In this document: piece by piece, positions 12,776 through 22,435 of the stretch
How the letters are laid out: each line of letters opens with the position of its first letter
Numbering within the stretch: the first letter of the stretch is position 1
NCBI GenBank assembly: GCA_030407005.1
Contig: JAUDYN010000005.1
Coordinates: forward strand, 496,001 to 560,000
Direction of reading: 5' to 3'
Length of the DNA: 64,000 nucleotides
Origin: Desarmillaria ectypa
Lineage: Eukaryota; Basidiomycota; Agaricomycetes; Agaricales; Physalacriaceae
The notes under the pieces: model-generated
The model's input: only the letters and a program-made list of their open reading frames with translations
What the model was told of the DNA's origin: nothing
The model's database searches: none
Program-made: the position numbers and the translations under genes

Positions 12776-13294
12776 ATGGTAAGCACTACTCTTGCCAGCT
12801 TCTTTGTGACCCTCTCATATATCCAGCTGAGATGCCTTATCATTGAGAACCCTAATGTTAAAGCACCATGCTGGTTTTCCCGCAGGAGCACCAATGTTCT
12901 TGATGCACTGGCACAGATCCTTTGTGTCCTCATCAAAATCATCTTTGCTCTCTTACACATTATTGTACTGCATGTTCCCATGAAATTGATCATCTTGCTG
13001 ATATCTTTCGCAATGCATCCTAAGTTGCTGTCTTCTGTCATGAGGATAATTGTGACCATACCTCTACCACATGCATATGGGGCACTCAACTCTTTACTAT
13101 CAGCAAAATTATCTATGCCTCAGCAGTCATCTGCCTCACTAGGCAGCGACAGCAGGACAGCTCATACCTGCTGAAGACTCATATATACTAGGAGTCTGCT
13201 CATGCCTTCTGCAAGCAGATGCAGACCAAGACTGCATATGCTAACTATTGGCATCTGTACACTATCATATAGCACTCTACCAATGCTGGGTTGG
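12776..13294 (+). pseudogene. HET-like pseudogene, 5' piece
   Basis: Colinear with the intact HET-like gene at 55374-57344. The first part corresponds to about the first 60 residues (matching around NPNVKAPCWFSRRSTN). It then jumps to the segment that in the intact gene begins HEIGRIADIFRYAS, so roughly 180 internal codons are deleted near 12970. The piece continues through HEDNCDHTSTTCIWG and ends at the Asn-Ala-Gly of NAGS, where the solo LTR interrupts it. Stops include TGA, TAG and TAA in place of Gln, Arg or Met/Tyr codons. It is CpG-depleted. Confidence 0.85.
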
Positions 13295-14653
13295 TGATGT
13301 GCTTGGTAATGGCGAGTGACAGAAGAATTAGGGAATGGCAATAAACATCAATCATACTAAACCTCTTACTACTCTACACTTAATCACCAATATTGAATTT
13401 GGGCAGTTTTGAGTATGATGGAAGCACTCTGCAGACTTCAATAATCAAGTACAATTGTCTTAAAGATGTTTTATTTGTTACTAGTGAGTTTATACAAAGT
13501 ACTACTCATACTAGTGGGGTGGGTAAGACACAATTGGATAAGAGTGACTTGGTTTGAGCTACTGCGCTCATTCTGACTGAAATGGCTTCAGGCTGATGGT
13601 GCTCTTGGCCCTATACTGCTTCCTACAAGTGATAAACACTTGACTAGCCACACTCTTGGCTAACTAGTGGCACTCTTGGCCTAAGAATAAACTATAACTC
13701 TGAGAACTTTGCTCGAACTAACTTCAAAACACTCCGGACCTTTGCAGGACACAATAGTGACTCTAATGGACTTCAATTCAATGCAATTCTATGGGTGACT
13801 TAGCGACTATTAATCACTTATCGAGGTTAAGCACAAAAGCCTTTAATTGGGGACACCAGTTACTACCAGTGAGGGCTCAACTGTGGGGATGGCTTGCCTT
13901 CTTTGCACAAGCACCCATCCCACTACTTATATACTACTGAGGCAGAACTATAAATATTATCTGGGTATAGGGTATATTGGTAAGGATTTCTTGGCTAGTC
14001 ACGAATAATGGTGAATAATCACACAATAGTCGGTCTAGTCTGTTTTCTTTTCAAATATTCGGTCTAGAGACTCCACAGTTGGTCTTTCTGCACCCTTGGC
14101 ACAACTACATGCCCTAGTAACGCGGTTATATGAATATCCAGATATTGGTGCCTGTAACAGCTATCCAATCATGATCAAGGGTGCAGTCTGGCTCCACTAG
14201 CATCGATCATAAGAGATCTATATCGAAATAGTCAGATCTGGGCTCAAGGTTAATCTATTCCTAATTTATTTCTAAGTTCTGTTTCAAGATTGTCATATGA
14301 CTAGTTATCCTGACTTAGGCGTTTATGCCCAGTCTGGGCTGCTAGTGACAGAACTTGATGAGATCTGTGTACTCTGCTCCTGGTTTTTGTGTGCTAGTAG
14401 CATCCTTCATTTGCTAGTGGCTGTATTTCACTTAGTCCTGCTAGCATTCAAGTTACTAGTCTGGCCAGCTAGTAGATTTAACCCACTAATAGTGTTGCAT
14501 CTAAGTCCTGGCTCTACCAGTTGCTTACTGCTTTTAACTATCAGCTTGAAGCCTCAGCTATAATCCTCTATGTATCACTAGTATAGGATAGATGTGCAAT
14601 AGTATTGTTACAAAATCGCAAAATCTAGGTGTGAATGCATAGATGGCATATCA
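13295..14653 (-). repeat. Complete 1359-bp solo LTR
   Basis: Inserted inside the HET-like pseudogene. Removing 13295-14653 restores the colinear gene. On the - strand it starts TGATATGCCATC and ends AAGCACATCA (TG..CA). Flanks read ttgg on the left and tcgg on the right, a 4-bp duplication with one C-to-T change. A TATA-like box lies on the - strand at about 13924-13934. There is no internal region or second LTR beside it, so it is a solo LTR of a family with unusually long LTRs. Open frames inside it (for example 14297-14563) have no recognisable homology and are probably chance. Confidence 0.82.
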
Positions 14654-15620
14654 TCGGTTTTCTGGCAGAACACTATTCATGCACTTGTCATTGAAGCCAT
14701 CACTCAAGACCTTGCCGGAAAGGGATTTGAGGAGCACAAGTTCCTTGGGAAGGCTCTGGATGGATTGCTATCTTGCTGGGTGTGGCTCAAGGACCTGAAA
14801 GGAGAAGATGGGTGGATGGATCTTGCATGGTTGTTGGAGCTGAACCAAGGATTTTACAATGCAGTGAGCTTGGCAGTGGTATGCAGCTTGGGAGAAGGCA
14901 GCTAGCTAGGCCCTCCCATCCAACCTGTAGCAGGGAATGAAAGGCTGGAGCCAATCATCCATGTATTTTCAGTGGGAGCAACAGATGGCACAGGGATCAT
15001 GACTCCACTGTGCTATGTGTCATTTGAAGTCAGACAGTAGGGCTGCAAAATTCATTGGAAAGGGATCCCTTTGGATTGTATACTAACAAGGAGATGCTCA
15101 GGCTTAAATAGCTGTCTCAGCCCCTCCTCTCCTTATTATATCTGATTGGATCTGCCCTGATCCACATAAACTGGAAGGCTTCCATTGCAATTGTTTGAAT
15201 CAGCTCCAGCATATTTACTATTTTCAAGATGGTAGTCGGAACAATATATCTGCAGTGTGATGGGTGGACATTCCTCAATGATAGCATTTGGGGACATGAA
15301 CCTCAGCAATGTCTTGGTGTGCAAGACCCAAAACTTGTGGAGCTTATCAAATGGGGAGACCTCCAGCTCATCCTGAATTGGAATCTTCCTAGTGGAAAAG
15401 AAGAGCAGTGAGCAAATGGAACCTTATTGGACTTTAGTGGGGTGATGGTGAAGGTCCTTGTGTCAGATGAGCCCAATGCCTCAATTGCACTTGCAATCCA
15501 TGGCAGTGGAGTGACATCCATGCTTATGAACCAGACAGATAATCTGGACAACATTGCAAATAAAGTTAGCATGTGCAATGTCCCACTGTATGTTTTGGCA
15601 CAGACAACATGCTCTGGCAC
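14654..15620 (+). pseudogene. HET-like pseudogene, middle piece
   Basis: Continues the HET-like pseudogene directly after the solo LTR (SVFWQNTIHALVIEAITQDLAG and on). It covers the second half of the protein, including the decayed hydrophobic pair of membrane segments (about 15110-15235). The well-preserved C-terminal stretch has DGWTFLNDSIWGHEPQQ (about 15260-15310) and IALAIHGSGVTSML (about 15484-15530). It stops at GGCAC (15616-15620), the target duplication of the Gypsy insertion. Confidence 0.88.
15616..15620. other. Target-site duplication, left (GGCAC)
   Basis: GGCAC directly precedes the element end TGTTAGG and is repeated at 24107-24111 after ..ATAACA. The 5-bp direct duplication marks one integration event and fixes both element ends. 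Confidence 0.95.
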
Positions 15621-16043
15621 TGTTAGGTACCGCCTTGGGCACATGACTTTGGACTGTCAGCTGATCCTCTCTGGGCCGTTACGCGTTCGAACGATCACCC
15701 AACTGAGAGAACTACGCTAATAGTCTTTAGTGTAGTGCGAGTAAGGAGTTTATAGTGTTAATTAAAACAAGAGATAGAGTACAATGGTCTAATATACTCT
15801 GTTTATATAGTATTCCTACGGCGTTATATTTAGGTGAAACGCTACAGTCCATGCACAAACGGTGTCGAAGTAGGACGATCCGGGAGGATCATAGAACCAA
15901 TAGTAGTCGTCTGGGGTGACAGATGGTGAGAACGGGGGTGGTCGTCGGCGAATATCTGGATACGAGTCGGTTTCTGGGCTAGATTAGATGGATGAGTCAT
16001 GGATATGACTCTGATAAGATAAGATAACGGAAAAATCGTAACA
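15621..16043 (-). repeat. 3' LTR of Gypsy copy 2
   Basis: 423 bp. In element sense it starts TGTTACGATTTTTCC and ends CTAACA. A TATA box (ctatataaac on -, about 15801-15810) lies about 28-30 bp upstream of the self-priming motif at 15763-15775. It differs from the 5' LTR at only about six positions, five of them within the first 45 window bases. Confidence 0.95.
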
Positions 16044-16056
16044 TTACCCCCTTGTT
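16044..16056 (-). other. Polypurine tract of Gypsy copy 2
   Basis: In element sense aacaagggggtaa directly abuts the 3' LTR. This is the expected plus-strand primer of an LTR retrotransposon. Confidence 0.88.
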
Positions 16057-16075
16057 AAAGCAGTCGTCCCGACTG

Positions 16076-19000
16076 CTAAGGCTCTTCCAAAGGGGTGTCT
16101 AGCTGTGTTGCGATTTGACTGATCCAGTACTGATCAATCAGCTTTTTCCATATTTCTTCGTCTGGATTGATAATCCATTTGACACGTCCATCTGTTCTTT
16201 TGGCGAGGTAGGCTACGTCGCCATGCTCTGAATATTCGTGGTCCAGTATCTTGACCACTATTTTCCTGGTTGCAATTTTTGGAGCATAGACGGCGCGGTT
16301 TACGTTGGCCTTATACTCTTGGATTGCTTCCAAGGCATTGTTCATTTCGTTCTCTCGGACCCATGAATTGTGTTCACGAGTCCATCCCTTCCATTTAACT
16401 AGGTAGTCTGTGACTTCCCTAGATGGTTGTCCTCGCTTGGATCGTACCTTTCTGGTGCGCGAATCCAAGACTTCTTCGATTTTGTACTCTTCTTGACCGT
16501 TGATGAGGTCCGGAGGAGGAGAAGGCGGTTGTTCTTGATTTGCAAATGAGGGTGCAACATATGGAGTCAACAGTTTCTCATTGAATCGGGGATGGATCTT
16601 CCAGTGGGGTGGCAGTTTCAGTTTGTATGCTGCCGCTCCCGACTTTTCAACGATTTCGAACGGTCCCGTTCGTTTGTCATCAAGCTTTTTCTTTGGTCAT
16701 GGAAGATGAAGGTTGGCGGTATCAAGCCATACCTTGTCTCCGATTTGGTACTCTCGTTGAGTCTGCTTCTTTTTGTCATATTGCGCCTTCATTTGCATCA
16801 CCGCTTTTTCCAATGCTTCGTGGACCTCCTTATGGACTTTGGCCATAGTTTCCGTAAAGTCAACGGCTGTAGGGTTTACAAAGCCAGTTTTCTGTATTGA
16901 CTCGGGAATGAGTCGGGGATTTCATCCGTATAGGACCATGAAAGGACTCTTGCCCGTAGCCAAGTGAACTCGGTTGTTGTGGGCAAATTCAGCGAGTGGT
17001 AGCCATGCTACCCAGTCGGTCTGTCTATGGTTAACAAAGATACGAAGGTATTTTTCAACCTCCTGGTTGACTCTCTCTGTCTGCCTGTCTGTCTGTGGAT
17101 GATAGGCTGTAGACGCGTTTTGAGTGATATTCAGCATTCGATATAGTTCTTTCATGAATGCTGAGACGAATTGGGGTCCTCTGTCAGAGATGACCACTTG
17201 CGGCATTCCATGCTTCGCATATACTTGGTTGCGAAGGATTAATGCCCATCCTTCTGCTGATAGTTCCTCATTGCATGGAATCAAGAGGATATTTTTGGAG
17301 AAACGGTCTACGATGACTAGTAGAGCGTCAAATCCATCTGACTCTGGGAGTCCGGTGATCATATCGACTGAGATATGTGTCCATGGCGTGTCAGGAATTG
17401 CATTGGGGTGAAGAGGGGCGGCTTTGGCCTGCGTGTCGCTCTTCGTCCTTTGACAAGTCTCACATCCTTTGATGTAAGATTCTACGTCCTTCTTCATCTT
17501 TGGCCACCAATACTCACGGAGTATGAGTTCTTTGGTTTTGGCGATTCCGGGATGTCCAGCGGTGATATGATCATGGAATTGTGCAATGATCTCACCGCGT
17601 AACATTGAGTCGTTGGGAATATAGACTCGTCCATCGTACCACAGGATTTCATTTTCCTGTGTGATTCCTCTTTCGTGGTTGAGGGATTTTTCAATTCCCT
17701 GGTCCCACTGTTCCTTCTGTTTTGTTGCGTCTTTTATACGCGTGATTCTTTCTTCCGTGGTTGGTATTATCAGGGCGCGGAAGTGTTCCGGGGATAAGAC
17801 GACAATGTCTTTATTGTCTTCTTTTCCCTGATCATGATCGTCTCGTCTACTGAGGAGATCAGCCTTCTGGTTAGCGGTTCCGGCTTTATGCTGAAGGATA
17901 AAGTGATATTCCGCTAGTTCAGTGACCCATCGTGCTTGTCGACGATTCAACTTCTGGGGTTTTCGGAAGTATTGGAGATTCTGATGGTCCGTCCAGATCT
18001 CAATGGTTTCTTTGGCGCCCATGAGATAATGACGCCATTCTTCTAATGCTAACATGATGGCTAGCAACTCTTTGTCGTAGATCTCATAGTTGCGCTCGGT
18101 AGCGGTGAGCGCCTTGGACATAAAGGCGACGGGTCTCCATTTGCCTTCTTTTTCTTGGCTGAGTACGGCGCCAATGGCTCCGTCACTCGCATCTGCTTCT
18201 ACTCGGAACTTTCCATCGTCCGAAGGAATCGTTAGAACTACGTTTGTTGTCATCAGCTTCTTGATCTGATCAAACGCCTGTTCTTGTTCTGATCCCCAGA
18301 TCCAGTCTACTTTTCCGGTTAACTGGGTGAGGGAACGGACTATTTTGGAATAGTCTTTGATGAACTTTCGATAGAAGTTCATGAATCCTAAGAAGGATTG
18401 TAGTTCCTTCTTTTTCGTTGGGGTTGGCCATTCCGCTATTCCTGCTATCTTGACTGGATCCATGCGAATGGCGTCTTCGCTTATGATGACCCCAAGGTAT
18501 TCAGTTTCGAGCACCTCAAACTCGCATTTCTCGGCTTTGAGGAATAATTTGTTTTCTCGAAGTTGTTGGAGTACTTGTCGTACTATGTTTCGATGTTCTG
18601 TCAAGGATTTTGTGAAAATGAGTATGTCGTCGAGGTAAATGGTGACCTTTCCTCCGGCGATTAAATCCTTGAATATGTCGTTCATCATCCACTGGAATGT
18701 GGCTGGTGAATTTGTGAGCCCAAAGAACATTACCGTGGGTTCAAAGAGCCCTCGGTTAGTTCTGAATGCGGCTTTCTCTTCGTCTCCATCTCGAATACGG
18801 ACATTGTTGTAACCCCATCGTACATCCAGCTTGGAGAAGTATTTGGCTCCTCGTAATTTATCGATAAGCTCGGAGATGAGTGGAAGGGGATAACGATTCT
18901 TTATCGTCATTTCATTCAGTTTTCGATAATCCTGGACTGGTCGTAGAGAGCCATCCTTTTTCTTGACAAAGAAGAAGGGAGAGGCGAATGGGGATTTCGA

Positions 19001-20923
19001 GGGATGAATACGTCCTGAGTCTAAATTCTCATCTAAGAATTTGTCCAATTGTTCCTGCTCATTGCGATTGAGCGGGTACACCTTACAATCTAAAGTAGAT
19101 TTTGCGTTGGGGATTAGCTTGATGGCATGGTCCCAGGTTCTTCGTTCTGGTAACTCGTCAAAGCTTTCTTTAGAGAATAAATCTCTAAAGCTTTGATACT
19201 GAGGAGGTACGAGCTCCTCAAATGTCTGCTTTGGTTTCTCAGCGTTAGCTGCAGCTGCTAACTCATTCGCATGATGGACGGCACGAAGGATGATTTCTTC
19301 TTGCATATTGATGGCAAGAATACTTTCTCCTTCTTCGAGCTCTTCGTCCCATCGGTCTTCTTCATCTGCGTCTGGCAGAGTGAAGTGGTTCTGAACACAC
19401 TGACATCGTCCGAATGTCAAGGTTCCCGCCTTCCAGTTGACGAAAGGGTTGTGGCGTTTAAGCCAGTCGTGTCCCAAGTATACGGTTTTGGAACCTAAGT
19501 CGGTGACTGCGAGGTCAATGCGTTCACTATGTCCTCCAATTGTCATTCGTAGTTCTACAAACTCGGTGACATCCCCTGCTTTATTGTGCGTTCCATCGGC
19601 ATTATAGACCGGTATAGGGGCTGCGGCCTTCCTGGTGTCCAACTGGTGTTGTTGGACGTACGTTCGGTTGATAGAGCTGCCCGTGCAACCACTATCCAAC
19701 AATGCTCTGGTTGTCAGTACTTTTTTCCCGGTACATGGGGAAAGTTGGATGTCTACCAGGAAGTCCCGACCAGAACTCTTGGTGTCACGAATGTAACGAA
19801 TGGGTTCGTGTAATTCGTAGAGCTGTTCCCGGGCCATGCTCTCTCCCGTTCGTAGGCTTTGGATAAGCTCGTCGTCGATTTCTCCAAGTCGTTTGGGGTG
19901 TACCCAAATAGAGAGAACTGCTTTGGCGTTTGCCAGATTCTTGGAGTCGCATATAGCGCGCATCGTCCAGTCAATTCCAAATGGTTTGAACCATTGGAAT
20001 TCGTCTTGCTTCCCTGTGTATTCAGAAGACTTTTTCAGCTTTCCCGTACATTCGAAAGCGATTGATACCCCCTTGTTAAGATCGGTATCGGTTTCGACGC
20101 TTCCCTGTGCGTTCGGAAGATCGAGTTTCTGTTTTTCCAGTGTTCTGCATATCGGAGTACTGGCTTTGGATTGGCTGTCTTGCCACATCCTAAACGCCGT
20201 ATCATCTTCTTCGTCGGGTACTTCAACGATGGTAGTTCTGCTGAAATGCCCCCTTTTTACCGCCTGGGCGCTAGCGGGATCCTGTCCCTTTTCCTCGGCC
20301 GGCACCACTCGCGACGGAGTTTGAAATTCCTTGGTCATTGACTCCCAGCTAGTGCCTAAGGCGACCTTCGCACGGTTGTCAACCCTGCAACTTGCCGGCC
20401 CGGTTTGGTACTCAGCTTCGTCAAGTTTTCCGCTCCCCGGACCGGTTCGTCCGGGTAAAGCCTGGCCTTGGTTAGAGGCACTGTCCTGGTCCTCCGCCGA
20501 CCCTGGCGGAACTGGTGAGCTTGCCCCGCTGCTCGAAGCGGGTACTGGGACGGTCGGACTTCTGGAAGGCCCGGAGGAGTCCCGCCTACTGGTCCCTGCT
20601 CGTCGCTGTGCGCTCAGCGGCGTATCCGGTGAGCACTGCTCATTGGACTTTGTTGCGGCGCCAACACCACTTGGCAAGTCCCGCTCCAGTTCGTCGGAGG
20701 CTCGGGATTTGTTACTACAGATACTGGTGTCAGCGTCTTCTAGTAGTATGACGTACCTGTTTGTTTTTGTTGATTCTTTCTTTGTCTTCGGCTTCGGTGA
20801 AGTCATAGATATATTTTTCGTAGATAATTTTCTGTTTTCATAATGAGTCCGACCTGCGAAAACCGAGGACACACCTTGAGACTTGGGCGTGCAAGGGGAA
20901 TTGAACCCTTGACGCCCTACTCT
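16076..20923 (-). pseudogene. Gypsy copy 2 pol (PR-RT-RH-IN-chromodomain), two TGA stops
   Basis: Pol reads in one frame, -1 relative to gag, from the gag stop to TAG 16076-16078. After a Ser/Pro-rich spacer, the aspartic protease motif LLDSGCTGSS is near 19690. RT carries YLDDILIF near 18630, RNase H carries DASDGAIGAV near 18170, and integrase has HHCC (H..H..CxxC, near 17450-17560) and the DD35E core (17190-17400). A C-terminal chromodomain (DYLVKWKGWTREHNSWV, near 16370-16420) would target chromatin. Two in-frame TGA codons (16922-16924 and 16697-16699) split integrase tail from chromodomain. Both fall where Arg CGA would fit, so CpG deamination is the likely cause. Otherwise the frame is open for over 1300 codons. 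Confidence 0.92.
20885..20917 (-). promoter_or_regulatory. Stem-loop at the gag-pol junction
   Basis: In element sense the G of the gag stop UAG starts a stem GGGCGT-CAAGGG / CCCTTG-C-ACGCCC with one bulged C and a loop of about seven bases. The -1 frame used by pol is open through the stem. It is closed upstream by a TGA only 15 nt before the gag stop, so recoding must occur in that short window (GAG GTA AAA GAG TAG). The same structure with compensating base changes is present in copy 1 at 3191-3223. Confidence 0.7.
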
Positions 20924-22435
20924 TTTACCTCCTCAATCTTGGAGGTGCTCGGCACCACTGCGTCAGTGGGCCCCACGTATCTCACTACATTCTTCTCTTT
21001 TCTTGTAGGGCAATCTCTGCTCAGGTGACCCTTTTGGTCGCACCTGAAACAGCACCCCTTGGCTCGTTGCCGGTCTACATCCATTGGTTTCCCCGCCCCC
21101 CCGTACGTTGTCCACTTACCGGTTCCAACATCGCGACCGGCCCCTCCACTCCCAGCACTCAGCTTTGGAGCCGAGGGACTTGTCGCCCCAGCGGTGTTCT
21201 TGCCGCTGGGTTGTTGTTGTTGGGGACGCGGGCCCTGCTTTTGGCCGTCCCGAGGCGTACTTGTGGTCTGGTCAAAGACCCACTTCCGCTGTCTCTCTTC
21301 ATACATTCTAAGGATTTGTTCCTTCCATTCTGGGTATGAGCGCGGAATGCTCACTCCCATATTCGAGATAAAGGTGGTATACGAACTAGGAACTCCTAGT
21401 CGTACCGCCTTTACCATCGTGCCTCTTTCCGCTTCATCGGATCTCTGGCCCGCTAGCTTTGCTTCTTCTTCCAGCTTCTGGAAGTAGTGGGAGGCGGGCT
21501 GTGCTCCCATGCGCAGGTCAAACATGCGCTTTTCATGGATTTCCTCGATCGCCGGATCTCGGAATTGTCTTGTGACTAGGTCGACGAAGTCGGCCCAGTC
21601 GGGATATCGGAAGTGGGCAGCGGTGCCGTCAAAGGCATCACCTACCCAGTATTCGGGTCTCTTGTAGACCCACCAGTCCTTGGCGGCACCCTCGAAGTGG
21701 GATGTCGCAAATAGTACCAGGTGCGACGGCACCTGGAAATAGTGTCTGAACACTTCAAAATAGGCGATGCAATCGCCTATGAAGCGTTCGATATCGTCAT
21801 GGTCCCCTTTGAACGGGGCGGGGACCTTGACGAGGGTTGGCTTGATGCCCAGGTAGGGGGCATCAGCGGCGGCATTCCCGACTGGATTCGGGATTGGGTC
21901 AGGTGGTCCCTGACCAGGGGGCGGTCTTGGGATCGAAAATCGATCTGGCCTGTACCCCGGATACCCTCTTGGTGGGCCCGGCGGTCTCCCTCTTTCCGGC
22001 TCCTTCTCCCGCTCTTGGACTCAGGAGATAGTCCGCCAGTGTCTTGCGGGCAGCATCCTCCTTGTCGAGCTCGCTACGCATCTCCGCTATGCGTCGCTCT
22101 TTCTCCTGTAACTCGGTTCGCATCTGCTGCCGAGTTTCTTCTGCCGTGGCAGGATTCCTTGACGCCCCTGCGGTGGTGCTTCCTGCCGGCGGTCCTTCTG
22201 CTTCCATTTCTTCTCCTGCCCCTGCGAAGAGAAGACTGCCACCCTGATAAGGGTGGTATCCTTGGTGATGTGCTTTGTGATGAGGGGGCGAGTCGGGAAG
22301 TGGTCGTGGGCTTACGACCGGGGTATCCGGTGGGTGACCCGGATAGATTTCGTATTGAGGGTGGTGGTATTCCATCCCTCCGTAGTAACCTGTATCGTAG
22401 GTAAACGTATTATATTGAGGCTCTTCCTCCTCAAT
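20917..22435 (-). pseudogene. Gypsy copy 2 gag with one frameshift
   Basis: Structural protein of the retrotransposon particle. The N-terminal part is Tyr/Pro/His-rich, followed by a Glu/Lys/Arg coiled-coil-like region, the Ty3-gag-like core (FKGDHDDIERFIGDC near 21790 to the Glu/Leu-rich region near 21300), a basic Gln/Ser linker and the zinc knuckle CFRCDQKGHLSRDC (near 21010-21050). Near 22015-22028 the frame shifts by one base compared with copy 1, which is continuous there, so this copy has a small indel. The frame overlaps the end of ORF1. The first ATG after the overlap is at 22373-22375. It ends at TAG 20917-20919. Confidence 0.85.

Noticed and set aside
1..14120. A 14-kb DNA transposon with 0.83-kb terminal inverted repeats
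   Set aside because: The inverted copies continue to different lengths. The right copy is a complete TG..CA unit of 1359 bp with its own 4-bp duplication inside the HET-like pseudogene, and the interior consists of unrelated retroelements. Two separate LTR insertions explain it better.
14297..14563. Small hydrophobic ORF inside the solo LTR
   Set aside because: No homology, no start context, and LTRs rarely code. Chance frame.
15427..15720. Open frame running from the HET-like pseudogene into the LTR
   Set aside because: It is a fusion of the pseudogene C-terminus with LTR sequence and uses the same LTR tail as the frame at 23598-23783. Not a gene.
20885..20917. tRNA gene or tRNA-like T-arm (GGTTCAATTCC)
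   Set aside because: Only the T-arm-like hairpin is present. There is no acceptor, D-arm or anticodon arm around it, and the same place in copy 1 keeps the stem but not the T-loop sequence.
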